Translations under genes and position numbers: made by a program
Shown here: positions 44,149-52,225 of the stretch, piece by piece
Layout of the letters: every line of letters starts with the position of its first letter
How positions within the stretch are numbered: position 1 is the first letter of the stretch
From: Paramesorhizobium sp049065735
GTDB lineage: Bacteria > Pseudomonadota > Alphaproteobacteria > Rhizobiales > Rhizobiaceae
Direction of reading: 5' to 3'
NCBI RefSeq assembly: GCF_049065735.1
Contig: NZ_JBAKHD010000004.1
Span: 448,003-512,002, forward strand
DNA: 64,000 bases
The notes under the pieces: model-generated
Databases searched by the model: none
What the model was told of the DNA's origin: nothing
The model's input: the letters and a program-made list of their open reading frames with translations, nothing else

Positions 44149-45159
44149 TCATTTACCGAGAGCTTCAAGCCCCTTGACCAGCGCCTGATGGAATTCCTCG
44201 GGCGCTTCCACCTGGGGGGAATGCCCAAGCTCCGGAAACGCCACGAGTGTGGCGTTGGGGATGGCTTGCGCGGTGCGTCGGCCAAGTTCGGGGTAGTTGC
44301 CGAGCCGCTCGGCGATTTCCTTGGGTGCCCGATTGGCCCCCGGCGCCGTCCGGTCCTTGCCGCCGATGAGGAGAAGCGTGGGCGCTTTGATATGGCTGAA
44401 TTCATGCACGACCGGTTGCGTGAAAATCATGTCGGATGTTTGCGCCTGATTGAGCGCCACCGCCTCCTTGCCGGGCCCGGAATACATGCCCGCGAGCATC
44501 GATACCCAGCGGTCATATTCCGGCTTCCAGCGGCCATTATAATAGAAACGCTGCTGATAGGCCTTGATGCTGTCGAAGCTGGTCTTCAGCTCGCTCGCAT
44601 AGAGCTGGTCGATGGTCGCATAAGGCACGCCTTCCGCTTGCCAATCCTCAAGCCCGATGGGATTGACGAGGACGAGCTGCTCGACCGCCTGCGGATAAGC
44701 CAGAGCATAGCGCGCTGCCAGCATTCCGCCCATGGAATGGCCGATGACGGTGGTCTTCTTGATTCCCAGCGAGTCGAGAAGGGCCTTGGTATTGGCCGCG
44801 AGCTGATTGAAGCTGAACTGATAGCCTTCGGGCTTGCTCGATGCGCAGAAGCCAATCTGGTCGGGCGCGATCACCCGGTAGCCGGCATTGCTCAGCACGT
44901 CGATGGTTTTCTCCCAGGTCGCACCGCAGAAATTCTTACCGTGCAGGAGGACGGCTGTCCTGCCGTTTGCCTGTCCTTTCGGCGCGATATCCATATAGGC
45001 CACGGAGAGCGGTTTGCCCTGCGACGTAAAGTCGAAGCGCTGGATCTGATGCGGATAGGAGAAACCTTCCAGTTGCGGGCCATAGCTCGGCTGGTCGGCC
45101 TTCACGGGCACGAGCGACAAACCCATGGCAAGCGCCAGAAGCGAAATGCGCAGCATCAT
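44149..45159 (-). CDS. Exported alpha/beta hydrolase
   Basis: A 336-residue protein with a signal peptide (MMLRISLLALAMGLSLVPVKA). The nucleophile elbow is GHSMGG, the acid is in GGKDRTAPG and the catalytic His in FPELGHSPQ. HGKNFCGATWEKT forms the oxyanion region. CGAGG lies about 7 bases before the first of two ATG codons. The longer frame to 45414 crosses the tRNA repeat and is rejected. It is the only clear gene of the insert between the two tRNA 3' ends. The substrate is unknown. Confidence 0.9.
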   Translation of the reverse strand: MMLRISLLALAMGLSLVPVKADQPSYGPQLEGFSYPHQIQRFDFTSQGKPLSVAYMDIAPKGQANGRTAVLLHGKNFCGATWEKTIDVLSNAGYRVIAPDQIGFCASSKPEGYQFSFNQLAANTKALLDSLGIKKTTVIGHSMGGMLAARYALAYPQAVEQLVLVNPIGLEDWQAEGVPYATIDQLYASELKTSFDSIKAYQQRFYYNGRWKPEYDRWVSMLAGMYSGPGKEAVALNQAQTSDMIFTQPVVHEFSHIKAPTLLLIGGKDRTAPGANRAPKEIAERLGNYPELGRRTAQAIPNATLVAFPELGHSPQVEAPEEFHQALVKGLEALGK

Positions 45160-45277
45160 ACACAACCTCGTTTGTTGATATCGAATCGCCACGCTATTGG
45201 GAGGTCTCAGTGTGACCTCTTGATGGAGGAGGCCATCATTCGGGAAACTGTTGTATTCTTGGTTTATAAGGAGTTTC

Positions 45278-45577
45278 TCATCGACCCCCGCCGTCCGCAC
45301 CATCCGACAGGTCAAGCTCGGGGTTCTCCGTCCGGACACGCTTGGAAGCCACGGCGGCGAGCAATTCGTCCACGCCGACACGGCCGGCTTGCCAGATACC
45401 CGCTGACAGCGCATCGAAGACAGCCCTCGGGTGTTTCCTCACAAGCACACCGATGGCGCGCAATTTCCCCGCCGCCATCATGCGGGCAAAGGCTGAATCG
45501 CCAGTATTGCCGGCGAGCCTTTTCTCCAGGAAATGGGGAAGACCGCTTCTCGTCTCCGGCAAGGGCTCCACGCGCAC
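45278..45577 (-). CDS. Hypothetical protein, end formed by tRNA-derived repeat
   Basis: A 99-residue frame, basic in its first two thirds (FLEKRLAGNTGDSAFARMMAAG to VLVRKHPRAVFDAL). I do not recognise it. It starts 5 bases after the stop of the next gene upstream, so the two are probably one operon. Its last codons (DGADGGGR) are read from the antisense of the tRNA-Leu 3' repeat, so the original C-terminus may have been different before integration. Confidence 0.5.
   Translation of the reverse strand: MRVEPLPETRSGLPHFLEKRLAGNTGDSAFARMMAAGKLRAIGVLVRKHPRAVFDALSAGIWQAGRVGVDELLAAVASKRVRTENPELDLSDGADGGGR
45281..45302 (+). repeat. attR-like tRNA-Leu 3' end (direct repeat 2)
   Basis: Exact copy of the final 22 bases of tRNA-Leu, including the CCA, without the rest of a tRNA. 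It marks the right boundary of the 1.4-kb insert and is the second half of a direct-repeat pair. Confidence 0.8.
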
Positions 45578-45582
45578 AAGGC

Positions 45583-45951
45583 TTAATGTCTTATCACGGC
45601 CTCGCCGGCATCGAGCTTTTTTTCTTTTGACGCCCCCTCCGGTAGCAGCGAGTGTGCGGTGTTGCCGATGACCTCGATAGCGGCATCCGCCGCGCTCTGC
45701 ACCGCTCTTGTCGCGATGGCCATCGATTTTCCGCTCTTTTTCAGCCCCTTTTTGCCGGCCTCGGCAATCTCATGCCTTTCCTCCACAAGGGCTGCGGCCG
45801 CTGCAGCGGCAGCCGCCGTCAGGGCACTGGCTAGGAGGTTGCGGCCGGTGGACGTGCCAAGCAAGGCGCGCAGCATTTTTGACCGCCGCAGGGGCTTCGG
45901 CACTTTAAATCCGCCTATCCGCTTTGGAATCGCTTTGCGTTTTTTTCCCAT
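45583..45951 (-). CDS. Hypothetical basic Ala-rich protein
   Basis: A 122-residue protein with a Lys/Arg-rich N-terminus (GKKRKAIPKRIGGFKVPKPLRR), a central Ala helix (LLASALTAAAAAAAAALVEE) and Lys-rich middle. GGAGAGAAACG precedes the ATG well. The composition suggests nucleic-acid or membrane-surface binding, but no family is recognised. It leads a two-gene unit with the 99-residue frame. Confidence 0.65.
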   Translation of the reverse strand: MGKKRKAIPKRIGGFKVPKPLRRSKMLRALLGTSTGRNLLASALTAAAAAAAAALVEERHEIAEAGKKGLKKSGKSMAIATRAVQSAADAAIEVIGNTAHSLLPEGASKEKKLDAGEAVIRH

Positions 45952-46127
45952 CGTTTCTCTCCGTCTTGGTCAGGGGTGAACGCGACGGGTAGTGGGTGGT
46001 TCCGCAGGTTTTGGCATCTCGTCGAACGAACATGATCCGACGGGAACAAGCGACGGGGGAAATTCATTTCTAGGTTCTGTGAACTTCGCTGCTGGGGCTC
46101 ATGCGACAGCGGCAGAAAGACAAGACA

Positions 46128-46295
46128 ATGCGAGCCTTCACCATTTTCCTCATCGCCATCGGCGTTGCGTTTATCCTCTGCGTCGCGCTCTTCGCCTACC
46201 TGACTGTCTACAGGGTCGAACCTGTCGCGTCGGAGAACAGAGCAAGCTTACACCATGCCGCGGCGACCCCGGTCTTTTTGACCATCGGTAAATAG
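46128..46295 (+). CDS. Small single-span membrane protein (55 aa)
   Basis: MRAFTIFLIAIGVAFILCVALFAYLTVYRV forms one membrane helix followed by a short polar tail. Ribosome sites are weak both here and at an ATG nine codons upstream. It ends 17 bases before the convergent HxlR gene. The hydrophobic pattern supports it as real but expression is unproven. Confidence 0.4.
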   Translation: MRAFTIFLIAIGVAFILCVALFAYLTVYRVEPVASENRASLHHAAATPVFLTIGK

Positions 46296-46312
46296 CTCTC
46301 GTCAATCTACCG

Positions 46313-46684
46313 TCACGAATTGAAGGCAGGAATGGGGTTAGACCGAGCCTCCGTCTGCTGGTCTTCGCTCGCGTCTTCCCACCAATCCCCTAGGGCGTTG
46401 AGCAAAGGAACAAGCCTCTCCCCGGCGGGCGTCAGATCATATTCCACACGCAGCGGATAGCCGTCGAACTCGACGCGCCGGACAATCCCCGCCTCCTCCA
46501 GCTTGCGCAGTTCGAGCGTCAGCATCTTATGCGAAATCGTCGGATTATCCCGCCGCAGATCGCTGAAGCGCTTCGGCCCCTTCTGCAGATAATAGATCAG
46601 CAGCGTCGGCCAGCGACCGCTGAGCAATTGCATCACTTCCTCAATGGGACAACGGGAGACGAGGTCCTTCATAAGCCGCTCCAT
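46313..46684 (-). CDS. HxlR family transcriptional regulator
   Basis: A 123-residue winged-helix regulator. The family hallmark CPIEEVMQLLSGRW starts at C12, the redox- or aldehyde-reactive cysteine in several members. KRFSDLRRDNPTISHKMLTLELRKLEEAGIV is the recognition wing. It is divergent from the GST gene across a 98-base gap, so it probably controls that gene and itself. Confidence 0.93.
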   Translation of the reverse strand: MERLMKDLVSRCPIEEVMQLLSGRWPTLLIYYLQKGPKRFSDLRRDNPTISHKMLTLELRKLEEAGIVRRVEFDGYPLRVEYDLTPAGERLVPLLNALGDWWEDASEDQQTEARSNPIPAFNS

Positions 46685-46782
46685 GGTAACAAAAAGGTGC
46701 GTAATTTACTTCAACGGCAGGGTCGGCTTATCTCCGCCCCGCTGCGCAGCGTGGTCAACAGAAATCACGGAAGAACGAAATC

Positions 46783-47493
46783 ATGGACCCTATTCTTATA
46801 TATGGCTTTCCGCTGGGAAGCTCCATGGGCCTCGTCGCAAGCTTCGAACGGCTCGGACAGCCCTACCGGCTCTGCCGCGTCGACATGCTCGGCGAAATGC
46901 GCGAGCCGGCCTATAAGCGCATCAATCCCCGCGTCGAAACGCCTGTGCTCATCACCGACAAGGGCGATGTTGTGACCGAAACCATGGCGATTGCCACCTG
47001 GATGGAAGCGCGCGATACGGAGCGGAAAATCAGCTTTGATCCGCTTTCCTGTGAAGCCGACCGGATGCATCAGCTGATGGGTTTCATCAACACCGGCTTT
47101 ACCGGCGCGTTCTATCCACTTTGGTTTGCACTGGAAATGTCGGAGCCCGATCCCGCCGTCCAAGCCACGTTGCGGCAATGGGGCCGGGAACGCGTGATCG
47201 AGCGTCATGACCGGCTGGAGGAAATGATCGGTGACACGAAATTCCTCGTCGCCGACCATCCGACGCTCGCGGACGGTATGCTTATCGGCGTCGCCCGCTG
47301 GCTGGACTTCCATGAAGTGGCCGAACCGCAGCGCTGGCCGCAGCTCCAGGCGCTGAGGCAACGCATCGAGGCGCTCCCCGAAGTCGCCTATGCCACCGCC
47401 CTCGAAAATGGCGAGACACTGCCCGGCAACGGAGCCTGTCAGGGGCATCTCCCGCTTGAAGAGGTGATCGAGCGATTCGGGAAGCGCGAGTAG
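46783..47493 (+). CDS. Glutathione S-transferase family protein
   Basis: A 236-residue protein. The thioredoxin-like N-terminal domain (about 1-80) has GFPLGSSMGLVASFERLG in place of the usual Ser/Cys active start and RVETPVLITDKGDVVTETMAI as the GSH-binding loop (cis-Pro, then ET). The helical C-terminal domain includes FLVADHPTLADGMLIGVARWL. It is probably induced through the divergent HxlR regulator and used in electrophile detoxification. Confidence 0.87.
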   Translation: MDPILIYGFPLGSSMGLVASFERLGQPYRLCRVDMLGEMREPAYKRINPRVETPVLITDKGDVVTETMAIATWMEARDTERKISFDPLSCEADRMHQLMGFINTGFTGAFYPLWFALEMSEPDPAVQATLRQWGRERVIERHDRLEEMIGDTKFLVADHPTLADGMLIGVARWLDFHEVAEPQRWPQLQALRQRIEALPEVAYATALENGETLPGNGACQGHLPLEEVIERFGKRE

Positions 47494-47506
47494 CGAAGCG
47501 ATGCCC

Positions 47507-47532
47507 GCGAATAGGGTTTTCGCCCTATTCGC
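47507..47532. terminator. Bidirectional terminator between GST and wrbA
   Basis: GCGAATAGGG and CCCTATTCGC form a perfect 10-bp stem around TTTTCG. It lies in the 55-base gap between the two convergent genes and can serve both. Confidence 0.75.
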
Positions 47533-47548
47533 TACCAACCATTCGCAA

Positions 47549-48148
47549 TCACCCGTGCAGCCTTGCCGTAATCTCCGCAAAGCGCTTGCCCTGGAATTTC
47601 GCGCCCGCCAGTTCCTGCTCGGAAGGCAGACGCGAGCCATCGCCATTGGTGGTCGTGGTCATGCCATAGGGCGAGCCGCCGCGCACCACATCATTGCCCA
47701 TCTGCCCCTGATAGGCATAGGAGAGCGGCACGATGATCATGCCGTGGTGCTGGAACGAGATCTGCGCCGAGACCAGCGCCAGTTCCGCGCCGCCATGCTG
47801 GGTCGCGGTCGAGGCCATGACTGTTACCGTCTTGTCGAGAAGCTTGCCTTCGGCCCAGAGCGGTCCCGTCTGGTCGAGGAAATTCTTCAGCTGCGATGCC
47901 ATCATGCCGTAGCGCGTAGACATGCCGAAAATGATGCCGTCATAATCAGCAAGCTCCAGCGGATTGGCCACAGGCGCTTCCTGGTCGAGCTTGTAATGGG
48001 CTTTTTTCGCCACGTCTTCCGGCACCAGCTCCGGCACGCGCTTGACCGTCACATCCGCGCCGGCCTCGCGCGCGCCTTCCGCGGCGGCCCTCGCCATCGC
48101 TTCCATATGCCCCCAGGATGAATAGTAAAGCACCAGAATCTTCGCCAT
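47549..48148 (-). CDS. wrbA: NAD(P)H:quinone oxidoreductase, type IV (WrbA)
   Basis: A 199-residue flavodoxin-like enzyme making two-electron reductions of quinones. FMN contacts are in YYSSWGHMEAMA (residues 8-19), STRYGMMASQLKNFLDQTG and ASTATQHGGAE. The C-terminal GQRFAEI-like segment (KFQGKRFAEITARL) is standard. Length matches the family. Next to GST/HxlR it suggests a local electrophile and quinone stress response. Confidence 0.95.
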   Translation of the reverse strand: MAKILVLYYSSWGHMEAMARAAAEGAREAGADVTVKRVPELVPEDVAKKAHYKLDQEAPVANPLELADYDGIIFGMSTRYGMMASQLKNFLDQTGPLWAEGKLLDKTVTVMASTATQHGGAELALVSAQISFQHHGMIIVPLSYAYQGQMGNDVVRGGSPYGMTTTTNGDGSRLPSEQELAGAKFQGKRFAEITARLHG

Positions 48149-48300
48149 TTAAAATCTCCGTATCGGTCGAAATCGCCGGCCCGTCGCGGCCTCCCTTTAT
48201 GTTCCGCAATGGAAAAGAATGTAACCGCCCCAATCGGTGACGGACTGTTCACCAGGGCATTTCCGGCTTACATATTTGAGAGGTAACGGAGAATGACACC

Positions 48301-49062
48301 ATGTCGGATGGACATCAGGAAAAGCCGGTAACTGCGGCCATGCTCGCCATAGGCGACGAGCTTCTGTCGGGCCGCACCAAGGACAAGAATATCGGCCATC
48401 TCGCCGATATCATGACCACCATCGGCATCGATTTGAAGGAGGTCCGCATCGTCCCTGATGAGGAGGATCGCATTGTCGACGCGCTGAACACGCTGCGCAG
48501 CGCCCATGATTATGTCTTCACATCAGGCGGCATCGGCCCGACTCATGACGACATCACCGCCGATGCGGTGGCGAAGGCCTTCGGTGTGCCCTGCGAGCAT
48601 GACGAAAAGGCGATGGAGATTCTCGGCGCCCATTACGCTGCGCGCAACATCGAATTCACCGAATCGCGCATGCGCATGGCGCGGATGCCGCGCGGCGCAC
48701 AGCATATCGACAACCCCATCTCGGTCGCGCCGGGCTTCATCATCGGCAATGTCTATGTGATGGCGGGCGTGCCCTCCATCTTCCAGGCCATGCTCGACCA
48801 GGTGGTGCCCACGCTTCGCACCGGCAGCAAGCTCATCTCGCGGCTGGTGCAGTGCCCCTTCGGCGAAGGCGTCATCGGCGAGCCGCTGCGCGCCATTCAG
48901 AAGGCCCACCCCGATACCGTCATCGGCTCCTATCCCCGCTATGAGGAAGGCCGGTTCTCGACCGAGCTGGTGGTGCGCTCGCGCGACGAGGAAAAGCTTG
49001 CAGCGGCGGTCGCCGCCGTGGAGGAGATGGTCGCGCGGCTGAAAGCCCAGCAGGCCGCCTGA
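48301..49062 (+). CDS. CinA-type MoCF domain protein
   Basis: A 253-residue protein with the molybdopterin-binding (MoCF/COG1058) domain: AMLAIGDELLSGRTKDKN at the start and FTSGGIGPTHDDITADAV in the middle. The C-terminal CinA deamidase domain is absent, so this is the short form found in alphaproteobacteria. Biochemical role is unclear; relatives hydrolyse ADP-ribose or pyrophosphates. Confidence 0.88.
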   Translation: MSDGHQEKPVTAAMLAIGDELLSGRTKDKNIGHLADIMTTIGIDLKEVRIVPDEEDRIVDALNTLRSAHDYVFTSGGIGPTHDDITADAVAKAFGVPCEHDEKAMEILGAHYAARNIEFTESRMRMARMPRGAQHIDNPISVAPGFIIGNVYVMAGVPSIFQAMLDQVVPTLRTGSKLISRLVQCPFGEGVIGEPLRAIQKAHPDTVIGSYPRYEEGRFSTELVVRSRDEEKLAAAVAAVEEMVARLKAQQAA

Positions 49063-49237
49063 TCGCCCTCGCCGGGTTTTGCGCTGGCGCAAGGCCGGCG
49101 AAGCGAAGTACGGCTAGACAGGGTGCAACGCAGCAGGCTTCTGCGCGTTATACGGAACGGACCATATGCATTTTGCCGCCGGGCGAAGCCGTCCGAGACA
49201 GCATAATGCGCAGCAGGAGACCGGAAGGAGGCTCAAT

Positions 49238-50083
49238 ATGGGATACCGGACCCTTATCGCCTATGTGCGCAACGCCGCCGAGATGAAGCGGGTCGTCGCC
49301 GCGGCAGCCCTTGTGGCGGCAAAAAGCGACCGCGCACATATCATCGGCATTTATGCCATCCCTTCCCCGGTCGTTTATGCCGACCCGAACGGCTTCGTTG
49401 ATGCGACGATGTTCGAGGTCCACGAGGCGCGCCACAAGGAAAACGCCGAGAACCTCAAGGAATTGTTCGATGTCGAAATGCGCCAGTACGATCTGCCGCA
49501 TGAATTCCGCATCGTCCACGCCAACAGCAGCGACGGCTCCGACGGGATCCTGCAGAGCGCATTCCGCGCCGATCTGATCATCGCCGGTCAGCCCGACCCC
49601 AACGATCCCGAACTCTCCAACGATACGAGCGAAACACTGGTGTTCGACAGCGGACGCCCGGTGCTTCTCGTCCCCTATGCCTTTTCGGCTCCATTAGAGA
49701 TTTCCCGCATCGCCGTCGCGTTCAACGGCAAGCGCGAGGCGGCCCGCGCCGCTTTCGACGCTCTGCCCTTGCTCGTCGCCGTCAATTCGGTCGAGATCGT
49801 CTGGGTCGACCCGCCGGAATCCTCCAGCCAGAAGGCCAATGCCGTGGCCGGCACAGCCCTTGCCGAAGCGCTCGAGCGGCACGGCGCCAAGGTGGCTGTC
49901 AAGCAGCTGAGCTCGCAGGGCCTGTCGGTGCAGGAGACCATCCGGCAATATGTGATGACCAACGGGTTCGACCTTCTCGTCATGGGCGCCTACAGCCATT
50001 CGCGGCTGCGGGAGCTGGTCTTTGGCGGCGTGACCCGGTCCATCCTCACGGACATGCCGACGATGACGCTGGTTTCACGTTGA
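49238..50083 (+). CDS. Universal stress protein (tandem Usp domains)
   Basis: A 281-residue protein with two Usp folds. The first, about 1-145, lacks a clear nucleotide motif. The second ends in VMGAYSHSRLRELVFGGVTRSIL, the G-2x-G-9x-G(S/T) ATP-binding pattern. GGAAGGAGG precedes the ATG. Function is probably stress survival, with no partner gene nearby. Confidence 0.9.
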   Translation: MGYRTLIAYVRNAAEMKRVVAAAALVAAKSDRAHIIGIYAIPSPVVYADPNGFVDATMFEVHEARHKENAENLKELFDVEMRQYDLPHEFRIVHANSSDGSDGILQSAFRADLIIAGQPDPNDPELSNDTSETLVFDSGRPVLLVPYAFSAPLEISRIAVAFNGKREAARAAFDALPLLVAVNSVEIVWVDPPESSSQKANAVAGTALAEALERHGAKVAVKQLSSQGLSVQETIRQYVMTNGFDLLVMGAYSHSRLRELVFGGVTRSILTDMPTMTLVSR

Positions 50084-50209
50084 CAATCTAGGCGTTTCGG
50101 GCAGCGGACGCTTGCAACGCGCGGCTTTTTCCGCTTAACAGCAGCGCATTCTTGAAGAGCATGGCGGGAGATTGCGCCCGACCATGCGGCTGAATTGGAG
50201 TGCGCGCCG

Positions 50210-50707
50210 ATGTCCCTGCCCGAAAAAGCCTTTCCCGTTTCCTGGGACCAGTTCCACCGCGACGCGCGCGCGCTGGCTTGGCGTATCTCCGGCATCGGTA
50301 GGGAATGGCGCGCCATGGTCGCCATTACCCGCGGCGGCCTGGTGCCTGCGGCCATCATCTGCCGCGAACTCGGCATCCGCCTCATCGAAACCGTCTGCAT
50401 CGCTTCCTATCATGATTATTCCGAGCAGGGTAAGCTCCAGATCCTCAAGGGCATAGGCGGCAATCTGCTTGAGAATGGCGGCGACGGCGTGCTCGTGGTG
50501 GACGATCTGACCGACACCGGCAAGACCGCCGCCATGGTGCGCGAGATGATGCCGAAGGCGCATTTCGCCACTGTCTACGCCAAGCCGCTCGGCCGTCCGC
50601 TGGTCGACACTTTCGTCACCGAGGTCTCTCAGGACACCTGGATATACTTCCCCTGGGACATGGGTTTTACCTATCAAGAGCCGATCGCCAAGTCACACCG
50701 GGGATAA
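50210..50707 (+). CDS. gpt: Xanthine-guanine phosphoribosyltransferase
   Basis: A 165-residue purine salvage enzyme. The PRPP loop is VLVVDDLTDTGKTA at 94-107 and AITRGGLVPA the pyrophosphate loop. Length and the C-terminal YFPWDMGFTYQEP match alphaproteobacterial Gpt. GGAG lies 9 bases upstream of the chosen ATG; a TTG at 50195 would add five residues. adeC elsewhere in the window also feeds purine salvage. Confidence 0.93.
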   Translation: MSLPEKAFPVSWDQFHRDARALAWRISGIGREWRAMVAITRGGLVPAAIICRELGIRLIETVCIASYHDYSEQGKLQILKGIGGNLLENGGDGVLVVDDLTDTGKTAAMVREMMPKAHFATVYAKPLGRPLVDTFVTEVSQDTWIYFPWDMGFTYQEPIAKSHRG

Positions 50708-50808
50708 ATCGCGGCATTTTGCCGTAAACAAGCGGGTTTTCGGCGCATTCTTAGCGGTTTTTTCATTTCGCACGTTGCTATCGTAGCGAATCGACCCATC
50801 TTGGGGAG

Positions 50809-51315
50809 ATGAATGGAAAGACGCTTCCCGTGCACTTCGACCTTGCCAACACCGTCGCGACGGACAAAAGGATGAGAACGCCCACCGGCCGCTGGCTGCA
50901 AGTAGGGGCGCTCGTCTGGCGCGATAATGGCGGCCGGCTGGAAGTTCTGCTGATCACCAGTCGTGGCACGGGCCGCTGGATCATCCCCAAGGGCTGGCCG
51001 CAAGTCGGCAAGACGCTGCCGCAGGCGGCATTGCGCGAGGCTTATGAGGAGGCAGGCGTGCGCGGCGCTGTCGCCACCCGGCCGGTCGGCAGCTACCCTT
51101 ATGAAAAAAGCGACATTCCTCACGACACCGATAGCGCCTTCACCGTCGATGTCTTCCCCGTCCACTTCTCGCATCAGGAAAAGGACTATCCTGAATGCGG
51201 CGAGCGGCGGGCCGAATGGGTGAGTCCCGAAGAAGCGGCGCTGCGCGTCGACGAGCCGGAGCTGAAGATCATCCTGCGCGGCTTCGGCATGTCCAGCCAG
51301 ATGGCGGCGGAATAG
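50809..51315 (+). CDS. Nudix hydrolase (DIPP-like)
   Basis: A 168-residue Nudix protein. The box spans residues 62-84 and ends REAYEEAGV, so the metal-binding Glu residues of REUxEE are intact. The first Glu of the consensus is replaced by Lys (K68). Flanking WIIPKGWPQVG is typical of diphosphoinositol-polyphosphate-like hydrolases. The start is uncertain: GGGGAG abuts the ATG at 50809, while a GTG at 50830 has GGAAAG at proper distance. Confidence 0.85.
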   Translation: MNGKTLPVHFDLANTVATDKRMRTPTGRWLQVGALVWRDNGGRLEVLLITSRGTGRWIIPKGWPQVGKTLPQAALREAYEEAGVRGAVATRPVGSYPYEKSDIPHDTDSAFTVDVFPVHFSHQEKDYPECGERRAEWVSPEEAALRVDEPELKIILRGFGMSSQMAAE

Positions 51316-51357
51316 CGAACGGAAGATATTTTTCCCTGCTGAGGCAATGCCGCCGTA

Positions 51358-51508
51358 GAGGAATGGATTCCTGTGACAAGCACAGGAATGACGGAAGTGG
51401 AGATGGCGCTCCTCAACCGGAACCGTTGTGCAGGCTATCAGGTTGAAGGTTATCAGCGACAATCACGCAACCCGTCATTCCTGTGCTTGTCACAGGAATC
51501 CATGCCTC
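51358..51508. repeat. Family A paired-hairpin repeat, copy 4
   Basis: Arms at 51358-51394 and 51472-51508 are near-perfect inverted copies with the same ATTCCTGTG/CACAGGAAT stems as copy 1. The roughly 77-base interior again carries an AACCGTT element. It sits 42 bases after the Nudix gene stop. Confidence 0.87.
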
Positions 51509-51923
51509 AACCTCTCCGCCACGCCCCCGATCAACCTGATTCACCAAAAACAAGGCCGTTAACGGCGATCTCCCACGCGCCCCTTTTCCCCGCGTTGCCC
51601 TCGCGCGTCAGGCAAGGCGCGCGACCCTTTTTCCACCCCTTCTCCCCATTATCCACACGCAAGGCACACAAGATATTGCGGTCATAAATTTGAAACAGAC
51701 CAGCCCTTGACGCACCGGGTCGAGTCACATTTTATGGTTTTCAGCGTTGCGTTTGTGGCGTGGCCGCGCGTGTAGAAGGCCGGCTTTTCACCGACATCAG
51801 AGCTTTTGCGACGGAAAATGCGTGAAAATCCATGCATTTTGCGTTCGGGTTCTCATGTCGGGCTTTTGGCGGGTTGGCGGCTGCCCAAGGCCGCCGTTAA
51901 ATGGATGGGGAGATGGTGCGTTA
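51509..51923. other. Long gap upstream of the nrdJ operator
   Basis: These 415 bases contain no convincing gene. TTGACG (51707-51712) and TTTTAT (51730-51735), 17 bases apart, resemble a second promoter. A GGCGGC/GCCGCC stem (51876-51895) lies before the NrdR boxes. Together they could define an unrecognised short RNA, or just an upstream nrdJ promoter. Confidence 0.4.
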
Positions 51924-51970
51924 ACACAAGATTTAGTGTTTGCATTCACAATAAGCACCAGATAATGTGA
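51924..51970 (+). promoter_or_regulatory. Two NrdR boxes over the nrdJ promoter
   Basis: ACACAAGATTTAGTGT (51924-51939) is close to the NrdR consensus ACACWATATMTWGTGT. GCACCAGATAATGTGA (51955-51970) is a weaker second box. They start 31 bases apart, three helical turns, as in known NrdR operators. TTGCAT (51940-51945) and TAATGT (51963-51968) form a promoter with a 17-base spacer inside the pair, so bound NrdR would block RNA polymerase. The leader to nrdJ is about 250 bases. Confidence 0.8.
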
Positions 51971-52225
51971 TCTCCCCGGTTGCGGGATCAAAACAATCAG
52001 GTGGCGGACAAATAGAGCGTGGTCCCGGAAAGTTGCAGACTTTTCGAACGGGATCGTGCGGCAAGTCGTTTAGCAAGCCCGGAAGGGCCGGCTGGAACTT
52101 GCGGTAAGGGGGCTTGGTTTTGCGGCAACGCAAGGCCGGAATGCGGCGGCGCGCGGCTGCTGTCCCGGGCGTCAGGATGAAATGACGCGGGCCAGTCGCC
52201 ATATATACGAGGATGGATCGGACCA

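Noticed and set aside
45160..45414. Upstream extension of the alpha/beta hydrolase to 45414
   Set aside because: It runs across the tRNA-derived repeat and before a clear signal peptide start with its own ribosome site.
51509..52225. A cobalamin riboswitch upstream of nrdJ
   Set aside because: The conserved B12-box and GGTG/AACTGT-type elements are not found; the NrdR boxes explain the regulation better.
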